Assembly: GCA_016196065.1 (NCBI GenBank)
Contig: JACPYL010000001.1
Coordinates: 1 to 64,000, forward strand
Direction: 5' to 3'
Length of the DNA stretch: 64,000 nt
Origin: Acidobacteriota bacterium
GTDB lineage: Bacteria; Acidobacteriota; Terriglobia; Terriglobales; Acidobacteriaceae
Positions 8,122 to 16,202 of the stretch are shown piece by piece. The notes under the pieces were generated by a model. The model was not told the origin of the DNA, searched no databases, and saw nothing but the letters and a program-made list of their open reading frames with translations. Made by a program: the position numbers and the translations under genes. Position 1 is the first letter of the stretch. Each line of letters begins with the position of its first letter.

Positions 8122-9435
8122 CTAGAAGAACTTCGCCTGTTGCGGTTCGATGCACTTGGCGACAATCAGAGTGATGTCGTCATACTGTTCGCACGCGCTG
8201 AACCGCTGCAACTCGTCAACTACCGCGGAAATCAAATCTCGCGATGCCAACTCGCGATGTCGCCGCAATGCTGTAATCAGGCGGGCTTCCCCAAATTCTT
8301 CTCCTGCCGCATTGAACGACTCGGTAACGCCGTCGGTAAACAACGCGAGCGTATCTCCCGCTCTCAGCTGACAGTCGTCGATCGAGCACGCCCATTCCTT
8401 GAATAGCCCCAGGACCGTACATGTCGATTCCAGCTTCTCCAGCGTGTCATCCGATCGCAACACGAACGCACATAAATGCCCGCAATTCGCATAGCGCAAG
8501 CGCTGCGTCACATCGTCGTACTCCGCAAAAATCAGGGTCGCATAGCTGCTGTCGGACGTGTTGTCGTAGAACAAATCATTCACCGACTGCAGGAGCCGTT
8601 GCGGCTCGTTCCACGCGATCGCGCACTGGCTGCGCAAATTGGCCTGCAGGTTGGCCATCAGCAGCGCTCCCGCAATTCCCTTCCCTGCAATATCCCCCAG
8701 CACCAGCCCAACGCGCTCTCGTCCAAGATTCAGGAAGTCGTAATAGTCGCCTCCAACCTGGCGAGCCTGGATGCACACCCCGGCATAGTCGAGGGTTTTC
8801 AACTCGGGAAGAGTTTGCGGGAAGAGTCTTGCCTGCACCTGCTTGGCGATTGCCAATTCGTGCGCAGACCGTCGCTCGGATTCCAGTTTCTCCGCCGCGG
8901 CGCGACGTTGCTGCTCCATCGCCTGCGTCATTTCGTCGAAGCTGACCAGCGCAAACGAATTGCGGTCGATATCCTCGAAACGGGTGAATACGCCACCCCA
9001 GATCGGCGTCTGCTTGCCTAGAAGCATCGACTCCGTGGTACCGGGATTCAGCGGCTTGACCCGTCGCAGCCGCGGCGCATGGCGAAAGCGAACGCCGCGC
9101 TTGCTCCATTCCGTATAGGTCGCAACTACATCTTCGGTGACAAATACCAGCGGCGTCGGTTGCCCAATACGTTTGTAGGCTTCCGATTCAGGATCGGGTG
9201 CAATCAAGGTCAGTACCGCAGTGCCGTCGGGCGGCGAAACTCCCACCCACCGCTCTCCAGATTGCAGGCACACATCAAACGCGAGGCTGAAACCGAGCTG
9301 ATTGAGATAAAAGCGCAGACTCTTTTCGTGATCACGCACAAAGACGTTGACCGCGTGCACGCGCAAAGAAGCGTTCTTCCGTGCCGGACGGAGTTCCGAT
9401 TCATCCACCAGGTCGAAAGATGGAAAGCCCACCAT
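8122..9435 (-). CDS. VOC (glyoxalase-like) domain fused to PP2C/SpoIIE phosphatase
   Basis: Product of 437 residues. Residues about 20-170 form a VOC-type domain (LRVHAVNVFVRDHEKSLRFYLNQLGFSL ... TPLVFVTEDVVATYTEWSKRGV ... FTRFEDIDRNSFALVSFDE). A coiled-coil linker (EQQRRAAAEKLESERRSAHELAIAKQVQ) leads to a SpoIIE/RsbU-type phosphatase with QVGGDYYDFLNL, LGDIAGKGIAGALLMA, LFTDGVTES and YDDITLIVAK, which are the metal-binding motifs. It likely dephosphorylates an STAS anti-anti-sigma protein in response to a small molecule sensed by the VOC domain (inference). An RsbW/RsbV pair lies at 39.3-40.1 kb. Confidence 0.9.
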   Translation of the reverse strand: MVGFPSFDLVDESELRPARKNASLRVHAVNVFVRDHEKSLRFYLNQLGFSLAFDVCLQSGERWVGVSPPDGTAVLTLIAPDPESEAYKRIGQPTPLVFVTEDVVATYTEWSKRGVRFRHAPRLRRVKPLNPGTTESMLLGKQTPIWGGVFTRFEDIDRNSFALVSFDEMTQAMEQQRRAAAEKLESERRSAHELAIAKQVQARLFPQTLPELKTLDYAGVCIQARQVGGDYYDFLNLGRERVGLVLGDIAGKGIAGALLMANLQANLRSQCAIAWNEPQRLLQSVNDLFYDNTSDSSYATLIFAEYDDVTQRLRYANCGHLCAFVLRSDDTLEKLESTCTVLGLFKEWACSIDDCQLRAGDTLALFTDGVTESFNAAGEEFGEARLITALRRHRELASRDLISAVVDELQRFSACEQYDDITLIVAKCIEPQQAKFF

Positions 9436-9597
9436 GGCCGTAGATTATAAAGCGCCCTGCCCTGCGTTGTAGTCCGGCACGGAGCAGGCCCATGAACAGT
9501 ATCGAAATGCTTCGCAGAGTTTATGGAAGGAGAGACACCGTCTAACAGTGAAGGCTGGGCACCGTGGAACAGTGAATACTGGGACAACCGTGGAAGA

Positions 9598-9655
9598 GCA
9601 GGCCTTCAGGCCTGCGTTAGCAGCCAATTTGAATCGGGCTTTAGCCCCGGTGCTG
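9598..9655. repeat. Dispersed palindromic repeats (GGCTTTAGCCCC type)
   Basis: Two small inverted repeats in the 239-bp gap between the phosphatase and the glycerophosphodiesterase genes: aggccttcaggcct and gggctttagcccc. A larger set of the same type is at 16858-17008. The rest of the gap (9436-9597) shows no gene. Confidence 0.65.
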
Positions 9656-9674
9656 CGAGCCACTCGCCCGCCTA

Positions 9675-10325
9675 TTAGAGACCAATCACAACCCGCGATC
9701 CGATTTCCGTTTCATCCGTGATAATCGCGTCCACGCCCCACCGCACGAGTTCTCGCATCCCGTCAGCGTCATTGACTGTCCACACCATGACCCTCTTTCC
9801 CGCAGCGTGACATTTCTCGATTAACGCCTGGTCCGCCAATGAGAAATGCGGGATGACCCACTCGACTGGCGCCTTCTCCCACCGGCCCAGTTCACTTCGC
9901 TCATCGCAAAGAAATCCGAGCGGCACATCTGGATCGAGTTCATGGACCCTGGTCAACGCCGCCGGCAGAAATGACGAGATCACATATCCCTTTTGGGGAG
10001 GAAACTTGTGCAGCAACGACATCGTCTCCTCTTCAATCCCCGCCACTTTCAATTCGATATCGAGAAATGCCCGCGCCCCGAAGCCCTGCAAGACATCGTT
10101 CAACGTTGGCAATTCCAGATCTGCCGCCATGGTCCCGTCCACCGTGCGCCCACGAACGTGCGGATCATGGCACACCACCGCCACTCCGTCCGCTGACCGG
10201 CGCACGTCGAACTCGAACCCATCGCAGCCCCGCTGCAAACAGAGTTCAAACGACGCCAAAGTATTTTCAGGAATATGCCGAGACGCCCGTGCCCCGCGAT
10301 GCCCGAGCAGTAGAGGCCGTTTCAT
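9675..10325 (-). CDS. Glycerophosphodiester phosphodiesterase
   Basis: Product of 216 residues, near the usual length of cytosolic UgpQ-type enzymes. The catalytic pattern is complete: LLLGHRGARASRHIPENTLASF (HRG and the E of PENT), FEFDVRRSADGVAVVCHDP (the second catalytic His and acidic metal ligands), FLDIELKV, and the C-terminal GKRVMVWTVNDADGM and GVDAIITDE. No signal peptide is present, so it acts in the cytoplasm, converting glycerophosphodiesters to glycerol-3-phosphate and an alcohol. It stands alone between repeat tracts. Confidence 0.93.
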   Translation of the reverse strand: MKRPLLLGHRGARASRHIPENTLASFELCLQRGCDGFEFDVRRSADGVAVVCHDPHVRGRTVDGTMAADLELPTLNDVLQGFGARAFLDIELKVAGIEEETMSLLHKFPPQKGYVISSFLPAALTRVHELDPDVPLGFLCDERSELGRWEKAPVEWVIPHFSLADQALIEKCHAAGKRVMVWTVNDADGMRELVRWGVDAIITDETEIGSRVVIGL

Positions 10326-10378
10326 GAGAGCTCTCAGTTTTCAAAAACAATTCTGCGCAACAGAAACGGCCGGCCCTA

Positions 10379-10427
10379 CTGAGAACTGATATCTGAGAAC
10401 TGAGAACCGGGAACTGAGAACTGGTTT
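10379..10427. repeat. Dispersed repeat, GAGAACTGAGAAC family
   Basis: Tandem-like tract of gagaactga units. It contains the 19-mer CTGAGAACCGGGAACTGAG at 10400-10418, which recurs exactly at 60631-60649 and, inverted, at 60548-60566 in the hopanoid operon. Confidence 0.8.
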
Positions 10428-10429
10428 CG

Positions 10430-10738
10430 TCAGTCCAAATCGAAGTCCCGGATCGGCCGCCCCGTATCCGGTGTCTCTTTCGCTTTCTTCACTGCTTCCT
10501 GGAATTTCTTTTCCATCAACTCGGAAGCGTTCTTCTGTGCGTCCATGGACTGCCGGAAGATCGATTCCCGTCGGTTGTCATGTTCCTTCAGCGCGCGGGC
10601 CGCTTCTTCCATGTCCGCAAACGTCCGGGGCTTGACCGCAGCAGTATGCGAGATCACCGCCTTGGTGGACAGATCCACCTTCATCAGTGCGCCGCAACAG
10701 GGACAGGTCAACTCGAAATTGGATTCGCGTTTCGCCAC
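10430..10738 (-). CDS. Small protein with a CPxCG zinc-ribbon half
   Basis: Product of about 102 residues when started at GTG 10738; a longer ATG start (10816) would overlap the upstream gene by 55 nt and is less likely. Near the N-terminus is FELTCPCCGALMKVDL, one zinc-knuckle pair without an obvious second pair, followed by a charged helix (ALKEHDNRRESIFRQSMDAQKNASELMEKKFQEAVKKAKE). The function is unknown. Same strand as, and 23 nt downstream of, the small membrane protein gene. Confidence 0.65.
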   Translation of the reverse strand: MAKRESNFELTCPCCGALMKVDLSTKAVISHTAAVKPRTFADMEEAARALKEHDNRRESIFRQSMDAQKNASELMEKKFQEAVKKAKETPDTGRPIRDFDLD

Positions 10739-10761
10739 AACCGAATCATACCGCAATCCGT

Positions 10762-11136
10762 TCAGCGCGGCTGAAGATGCAGCGGGAAGACTTTGAAGAG
10801 GTACAGCATTTCCCATCCCAGCAGAACGATCGACACCACTACCACCATGATCGCCAGGATTTCGCCGAACGTGAGGCCTCGCCGGTCAGCTTCGAAGTGG
10901 TGAGCCCCCAGGCTCAGAATATTGATCGTGGCAAACGCAAACACCAGCGCCCACAAGATGTTGTAGATCTCTTCCCGCGTCGTCCGCAGCAGGAACAGCG
11001 CCGGCAAAATCCCCACCGCCAGCGCATGCACGGCGCGTCCACAGCTCTCCGACCAGGCATGCGCCTGATCAACGCTCGACAGCAGAAAACTGAAAGAAAT
11101 TCTCGGGATCGTCTTAAGGGGCCGAAGCACTTTCAT
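10762..11136 (-). CDS. Small integral membrane protein, unknown function
   Basis: Product of 124 residues (ATG 11136; a GTG at 11163 is possible) with three or four hydrophobic segments: AVHALAVGILPALFLLRT, ILWALVFAFATINILSLGA and ILAIMVVVVSIVLLGWEMLYLFKVF. No family was recognised. It is divergent from padR, with about 150 bp between them that hold the PadR promoter. Confidence 0.6.
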   Translation of the reverse strand: MKVLRPLKTIPRISFSFLLSSVDQAHAWSESCGRAVHALAVGILPALFLLRTTREEIYNILWALVFAFATINILSLGAHHFEADRRGLTFGEILAIMVVVVSIVLLGWEMLYLFKVFPLHLQPR

Positions 11137-11243
11137 GGGATTCTGGATATTACCGTGTTTCACACCGCCAAGTCAGCCCTTCCTGCCTCTTCGATTTCCA
11201 GTCTTCAGGAAAACGTTTGTCATCCCGTGCCCGAAAAGTAGGA

Positions 11244-11286
11244 TTGACAAATAGTACGCCGCGTACTATAGTACGTCTCGTACTAT
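11244..11286 (+). promoter_or_regulatory. padR promoter with two overlapping 19-bp palindromic operators
   Basis: A consensus sigma-70 -35 box TTGACA (11244-11249) and a -10 box TATAGT (11267-11272) are separated by exactly 17 bp. Two palindromes with arms ATAGTACG/CGTACTAT lie at 11251-11269 and 11268-11286, sharing two bases; the first fills the spacer, the second covers the start site and the first bases of the padR ATG. A start about 7 nt after the -10 would leave a leader of only about 5 nt. Autorepression by the PadR product is inferred. Confidence 0.85.
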
Positions 11287-11833
11287 GAATGCTTTCTCCG
11301 CTCTCGAATTTGCCCTGCTCGGCCTGCTCCGGCAAAAGCCGCATTCCGGATACGACTTACGCAAGGCCTTTGCCACCACGCCCATGCGTCATTTCAGTGA
11401 CAGCCCCGGTTCCATCTATCCCGCTCTCCGCCGGATGCAGACGCGCCGTTGGGTGAGTGCGATGGTTGAGAAAGATCACGCGCGCAAGCGCCAGGAGTTT
11501 GCCGTCACTTCTGCCGGCACTCGCGCCCTTGTCGCGTGGCTGCGCCAACCCATCACTCGCGAAGACGTCGTCTGGCGTTTCGACCAACTCATGCTGCGTT
11601 TCGCTTTCCTTGACGGCAACGTCGAACGCTCTGACGCGCTGGCCTTCCTTGAAGAATTCGAACGCGAAATGACGGCGTATGTCCGCGAATTACGCGAGTA
11701 CGAAAAGACTTTTGATTCGAAACTGCATGCAACCACAGGTTATTTGGCCTTCAAGAACGGTATGGATTCTTACCATGCCCAACTCGTATGGGTACGCCAC
11801 GTCCGAAAACAATTTACGGAGGTTGTGTCATGA
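11285..11833 (+). CDS. PadR-family transcriptional regulator
   Basis: Product of 182 residues. The N-terminal winged helix is clear (FALLGLLRQKPHSGYDLRKAF, then DSPGSIYPALRRMQTRRWVSAM) and the C-terminal helical part (FLEEFEREMTAYVRELREYEKTF) matches the dimerisation domain of longer PadR proteins. There is no ribosome-binding site; the ATG falls within the second operator palindrome, so the message is probably leaderless or nearly so. The stop overlaps the next gene as ATGA, and the two form an operon probably under autoregulation. Confidence 0.92.
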   Translation: MNAFSALEFALLGLLRQKPHSGYDLRKAFATTPMRHFSDSPGSIYPALRRMQTRRWVSAMVEKDHARKRQEFAVTSAGTRALVAWLRQPITREDVVWRFDQLMLRFAFLDGNVERSDALAFLEEFEREMTAYVRELREYEKTFDSKLHATTGYLAFKNGMDSYHAQLVWVRHVRKQFTEVVS

Positions 11834-12696
11834 AACTCATCGCAAGAGTACTGCTGTGCACTGTGACTCTGATCATCGCGACCGTTGTAAGCGGCGCCCT
11901 GGCCGGCGCCCTCCACCTTAAGCCTCCGGTCGTCGGTTGGTCGACGACGCCCGCGGCGATGCTTGCCTGGATGTCGCTGGGCAGCCTGGTTCTGATCGTT
12001 GGCATGGTGCCGATTGCGTCAGGAATCGGGGGCAGCTTTTCCGCCCGCTGCTTCGCTCTGGTAATGTTGCTTTTCCTTGCTAACGCCGTGAATCAAGTGC
12101 TCGAACTCACCATCTTCAGCACCATCGGCGGATTCGGCTTTCTCATCGCCCAGTACGTCATCGCTTTCCTCTTGACCGCCGCCGCGCTGGCGTGGGCATT
12201 CGGCGCGCACAATCCGGTCCCATCCCTGCCCCGCATGCCCGTCTCATCGTGGATATGGCGCGTGCTGGCCGCCTGGCTGGCGTTCCCGGTCATCTATCTC
12301 GCCTTCGGGATGTGCGTCGGTCCATTTGTTGTCCCCTACTACAAAACCGGCGTGCTTGGACTCATCATCCCTCCCCTCGATGTGATCATGCGCATGCAGC
12401 TCTTGCGTAGCTTCCTGTTCCTGGTCGCTTCGTTGCCTGTCATCTTGCTCTGGACAGGTTCGCGCCGGCGCTTGATCTTCGCCTTAGGTCTGGCTCATTC
12501 CTCCTTGGTCGGACTCTACGGCTTGGCCCAGGCCTACTGGATGCCATCCGTCCTTCGCGAATTGCACAGCGTTGAAATCGTGGCCGACTCCTTCGTCTAT
12601 GCCACGGTTCTCGCCTGGCTGTTCTTCCCGCGCACTCGGACGGTTGCCACCTCCAGCGTGACGCACGCTCCTGTTGGCTCCGCCTCGGCAGCGTAG
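11830..12696 (+). CDS. Polytopic membrane protein co-transcribed with padR
   Basis: Product of 288 residues with about seven hydrophobic segments, starting with an N-terminal one (ARVLLCTVTLIIATVVSGALAG) and including MLAWMSLGSLVLIVGMVPIA, FLIAQYVIAFLLTAAALAWAFG and AWLAFPVIYLAFGMCVGPFVV. The ATG at 11830 has a good site (acggaggt) and overlaps the padR stop by 4 nt. No transporter signature was recognised. PadR-controlled partners are often efflux or stress membrane proteins, so a detoxification role is a guess. Confidence 0.7.
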   Translation: MKLIARVLLCTVTLIIATVVSGALAGALHLKPPVVGWSTTPAAMLAWMSLGSLVLIVGMVPIASGIGGSFSARCFALVMLLFLANAVNQVLELTIFSTIGGFGFLIAQYVIAFLLTAAALAWAFGAHNPVPSLPRMPVSSWIWRVLAAWLAFPVIYLAFGMCVGPFVVPYYKTGVLGLIIPPLDVIMRMQLLRSFLFLVASLPVILLWTGSRRRLIFALGLAHSSLVGLYGLAQAYWMPSVLRELHSVEIVADSFVYATVLAWLFFPRTRTVATSSVTHAPVGSASAA

Positions 12697-12708
12697 ATAC
12701 CTTCTTCG

Positions 12709-12739
12709 ACTCCGGCACCGCTGCAAACGGCGCCGGAGT
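12709..12739 (+). terminator. Stem-loop downstream of the padR operon (possible terminator)
   Basis: ACTCCGGCaCCG pairs with CGGcGCCGGAGT across a 7-nt loop, one mismatch. It follows the membrane protein stop by 12 nt, but no T run follows, so termination is uncertain. Confidence 0.4.
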
Positions 12740-12799
12740 TGGACTTTCGGATTTCTCTTCCAACTCTCTCCGTTCCCCTGCCATTTACAATGGCACCCG

Positions 12800-15286
12800 A
12801 TGAAACGCGTCCTGCTATTCGCTTGCCTGCTACTCCCGATACCAATCCTTGCCCAGGATTCCACCCCGAAGGACCTCGCCGCAGCGGCCCATAAAGCGCT
12901 CGCCGTCATCTCGGGAAAATTGAACGCAAAAGGGTTGGAGAAGCCGGTGGAAGTATTGCGTGACCGCTGGGGCGTCGCTCACATCTATGCCCAAAATCAG
13001 CACGACCTCTTTTTCGCTCAAGGGTTCGTCGCCGCGCAGGATCGCTTGTTCCAGATGGAACTGTGGAAACGTGCCGGCCAGGGACGCCTTGCCGAAGTCC
13101 TGGGCCCAGCCTTTCTCGCGCGTGACGTCAACGCCCGGCTGCTTCGTTATCGCGGTGACATGAAGGCCGAATATGAAAGCTACGCTCCCGACACGCTCGC
13201 GATCTTGACCGCGTTCACCGACGGCATCAATGCCTACATCGCGAGCCTCGCAAACTCCGGCAGTCATGGCCTGCCCGTGGAATTTCAACTCGCCGGATTT
13301 TCTCCCGACCCCTGGCATCCCGAAGACTGCCTCAACCGGATGGCTGCCTTTTCCATGACCGGCAACGCCTTCAGCGAACTCGAACACGCCCAGGCGGTAT
13401 CTTTGATGGGCGCGGACAAAGCTTCTCTACTCTTTCAGTTCGACCCGGAAGTCACACTCGATCCCGCGCCCGGCGCCGACTTTGAGGGACTTGCCTCCAG
13501 CCTTCTGCAGAATCTTGTCGGCAGCGATCACCGCATCGAGTTCCCTGCCCGCGTTCCACAAGGCAGCAATAACTGGACTGTCTCCGGCGCACTCACCTAC
13601 AGCGGCAAGCCGATGCTCGCCAACGACCCCCATCGCGTAATTGGATTGCCGTCCTTGCGCTACATGGTGCATCTCGTTGCGCCCGGATGGAACGTAGCCG
13701 GAGCCGGCGAGCCCGGACTACCCGGCGTCGCGCTTGGCCACAACGAACACATCGCGTGGGGCTTTACAATTTTCGGACTTGACCAGCAGGATCTCTACCT
13801 CGAAGAACTCAATCCCGCCGATCCGCTGCAATACAAAACAGAAACCGGCTGGCAACCAATGGAAGTGCTCCACGAAAAATTCGGCGTCCGGAAAGCAATT
13901 TCACCGGACGAGATGCGAAACGATATCGTTCGCGATCCCAAGGATCCGTCCTCAGTCGACATCGCCCTGAACTTCACGCGCCACGGACCCGTTCTATGGG
14001 ATAACGGCAAACGCGCGATCGCTCTGCGTTGGGTAGGCAGCGAGCCGGGCACCGCGGGATATCTGGCATCCCTCGCCATCGACCGCGCAGAAGACTGGGA
14101 TCAATTCGAATCCGCGGTCGCGCGCTGGAAAGTGCCGTCAGAAAACCTGGTTTATGCCGACACCTCGGGCAATATCGGCGAACATTCCGCCGGACTCGCT
14201 CCCATTCGCAAGTGGACCGGCCTGCTTCCCGTGCCCGGCAACTCCGGATTCGAGTGGACTGGATTCGTTCCCGTCAATGAGTTGCCCCATTTCTTCAACC
14301 CGAAAGAGGGCTTCATCGCCACTGCAAATCACAAGATGATTCCCGACCACTATCCCTACAACGTCGGATTCGAATGGGCTTCCCCGTATCGCATCAACCG
14401 CATCAACTGGATGTTTGAGAACGCGAAGGAACAAAATCACAAAATCACGCTGCCCGATATGGCCTTCCTGCAAAACGACATCACATCTCTGGCCGCGATT
14501 GAATTTCAGAAACTATTGCGCTCCACTCCCCTGATCGACGAACCCTCGTTGCACAAGTTTTTTGCCTGGGACGCTGAGCTCGAACGCAAGTCCACCGAAG
14601 CTGCACTCTATGAAGTCTGGCTCGACCAGATTCGCAATGCTCTCGCCGACCGCTTTAAGAAAGACCGCGGCGCAGCCCAGATCCTGAGCACCCACTACAA
14701 AGACTTGTCTCCCGACGCAATTTTCAAAATCCTCAAGACCCCCGACCCGAACGCCAACCGTAGCGCCGGCGACCCGCCGGCCCCAAAGCCGACGAAGTCG
14801 GCAACCGAAGACGCTCTCGCTCTATTCGGTCCCAACCCCGGCCCGGAGCGCAACCAACTCTTGTACGACACCCTGAAATCCGCCCGTGCAGAACTGGAAA
14901 AACTCCTCGGTCCCGATTCGGCGGAATGGACGTGGGGCGCTCTCCACGTCGTTCACTTCCGCCACGCCCTCGACCAGCAACCCGGCGCTAAGAGTCTGTT
15001 CGACCTCGGCCCACTCGCCCGTCCCGGAGACGAATACACTCCCAATGCAACCGCCACGAGCGATTCATGGGAGCAAGTCTCCGGCGCCAGTTATCGCCAG
15101 ATCATCGACCTCAGCAACTGGGACCGCTCCTGGGTCGTCAACACGCCCGGCCAAAGCGGACAGCCCGGCAGCCCGCACTACTCCGACCTTCTGCCTCTCT
15201 GGGACGCAGGCCGCTACTTTCCGCTACTCTATTCAAAGAAGGCCGTGGATGGTGAAACCACGAATCGCCTGACTCTGGAACCGTAA
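12800..15286 (+). CDS. Penicillin acylase family hydrolase (Ntn hydrolase)
   Basis: Product of 828 residues with a signal peptide (MKRVLLFACLLLPIPILAQ), so periplasmic. The acylase layout is visible: alpha-chain motif VLRDRWGVAHIYAQNQHDLFFAQGFVAAQDRLFQMELWKR, then the nucleophile region PQGSNNWTVSG with Ser256 as the predicted N-terminal catalytic Ser of the beta chain after autocleavage, and later TANHKMIPDHYPYNVGFEWASPYR. ATG 12800 starts the signal peptide. Family members cleave acyl amides such as penicillins, acyl-homoserine lactones or lipopeptides; the substrate is not determined. A dispersed repeat is inserted in frame at about residues 653-668. Confidence 0.92.
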   Translation: MKRVLLFACLLLPIPILAQDSTPKDLAAAAHKALAVISGKLNAKGLEKPVEVLRDRWGVAHIYAQNQHDLFFAQGFVAAQDRLFQMELWKRAGQGRLAEVLGPAFLARDVNARLLRYRGDMKAEYESYAPDTLAILTAFTDGINAYIASLANSGSHGLPVEFQLAGFSPDPWHPEDCLNRMAAFSMTGNAFSELEHAQAVSLMGADKASLLFQFDPEVTLDPAPGADFEGLASSLLQNLVGSDHRIEFPARVPQGSNNWTVSGALTYSGKPMLANDPHRVIGLPSLRYMVHLVAPGWNVAGAGEPGLPGVALGHNEHIAWGFTIFGLDQQDLYLEELNPADPLQYKTETGWQPMEVLHEKFGVRKAISPDEMRNDIVRDPKDPSSVDIALNFTRHGPVLWDNGKRAIALRWVGSEPGTAGYLASLAIDRAEDWDQFESAVARWKVPSENLVYADTSGNIGEHSAGLAPIRKWTGLLPVPGNSGFEWTGFVPVNELPHFFNPKEGFIATANHKMIPDHYPYNVGFEWASPYRINRINWMFENAKEQNHKITLPDMAFLQNDITSLAAIEFQKLLRSTPLIDEPSLHKFFAWDAELERKSTEAALYEVWLDQIRNALADRFKKDRGAAQILSTHYKDLSPDAIFKILKTPDPNANRSAGDPPAPKPTKSATEDALALFGPNPGPERNQLLYDTLKSARAELEKLLGPDSAEWTWGALHVVHFRHALDQQPGAKSLFDLGPLARPGDEYTPNATATSDSWEQVSGASYRQIIDLSNWDRSWVVNTPGQSGQPGSPHYSDLLPLWDAGRYFPLLYSKKAVDGETTNRLTLEP
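14756..14802. repeat. Dispersed repeat inserted within the acylase gene
   Basis: The 15-mer AACCGTAGCGCCGGC here is identical to that at 15306-15320 in the following intergenic region, and is followed by the same inverted GCCGGC partner. Here it is translated as part of a Pro/Ala/Lys-rich loop (NRSAGDPPAPKPTKSAT). Confidence 0.8.
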
Positions 15287-15305
15287 CCTGAAGTGCATAA
15301 ATTTA

Positions 15306-15362
15306 AACCGTAGCGCCGGCAACTTGCCGGCTGTCTCGAGGGCGACCCGCCCTCGCGCCATC
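15306..15362. repeat. Dispersed repeat, GTAGCGCCGGC family
   Basis: Two successive hairpins, gccggcaacttgccggc and gagggcgacccgccctc. Related copies are at 14756-14802, 18731-18783 and 52616-52690. Confidence 0.8.
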
Positions 15363-15397
15363 GACACGGACCGTAATTGCCGGCCATATTTAAAATC

Positions 15398-16069
15398 ATG
15401 AAATCGCCCATCAAATTTATTTTCTTCGACGTCGGCAACACGCTCCTGTTCCCCAATCGTGATCGCATCCACGCGCCGCTAGCCGACCGAGGACTTACTC
15501 CCGACGCTACTGTCCTGCGCAATCTCGAACGCACCACCAAGAATCAATTTGACGCCCGCATGGTCCAAGACGGCAGCACGGATCACAGTTTCTGGTGGAT
15601 GTTCTATACCCAGCTTCTAGCCAAAATCGGCCTGAACGACGACGGCGTCCGCGATCAACTCGTCACCAACATTCGCCAATCCGCCAACTGGGACATCATT
15701 CCTCCCGGCACCCGCGAGCACTTGCAACAAATCGGTGCGCGCTACAAAATTTCCGTGATCTCCAACGCCGACGGCAAGATCGAAGATGTCCTCGCCCGCT
15801 GTAATATCGCCGACTGTTTCCAGACCATCACCGACTCCGGACTGGTCGGCGTTGAAAAGCCCCATCCCGAAATCTTTCGCCAGGCGCTCCAGAAGATGAA
15901 CGCCGCTCCGGAAGAGAGTCTGTACGTCGGCGACATGTACTCCGTCGACTATCTCGGCGCAACCGGAGCGGGCATGCAAGCCATCTTGATGGACGTCCCC
16001 GGCGCCTACCACGAGCGCGGAGTTGCGCGAGTCGAGTCGTTGGAAGAACTACGCGCATCGCTTTCCTGA
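15398..16069 (+). CDS. HAD-superfamily hydrolase (HAD-IA type)
   Basis: Product of 223 residues. Motif I is FFDVGNTLLF, with DxGxT instead of DxDxT, a variant common among HAD-IA proteins; motif II is ISNADGK, and motifs III/IV are GVEKPHPEIF and LYVGDMYSVDYLGATGAGM. A helical cap lies between motifs I and II. Start at ATG 15398. The loss of the second motif I aspartate weakens the case for phosphatase activity as opposed to another HAD activity. The substrate is unknown. Confidence 0.85.
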   Translation: MKSPIKFIFFDVGNTLLFPNRDRIHAPLADRGLTPDATVLRNLERTTKNQFDARMVQDGSTDHSFWWMFYTQLLAKIGLNDDGVRDQLVTNIRQSANWDIIPPGTREHLQQIGARYKISVISNADGKIEDVLARCNIADCFQTITDSGLVGVEKPHPEIFRQALQKMNAAPEESLYVGDMYSVDYLGATGAGMQAILMDVPGAYHERGVARVESLEELRASLS

Positions 16070-16077
16070 TTTGGTTT

Positions 16078-16115
16078 CTCGTCGTTGGTCGTTCGTCGTT
16101 CGGAACTCGCCGAAG
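16078..16115. repeat. Dispersed repeat, GTCGTTGGTCGTTCGTCG family
   Basis: Tract tcgtcgttggtcgttcgtcg, the reverse orientation of the copy at 8081-8117. It lies in the gap between the HAD and LysE genes; the rest of the gap has no other clear feature. Confidence 0.7.
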
Positions 16116-16202
16116 CAAGCCGCCTCTGGCCGTTTCGCTACCGACCAGCGATTCGTCGTCATCACTGGCATCGTTGTCCCGGCATCGCTACAATCACGAA
16201 TC

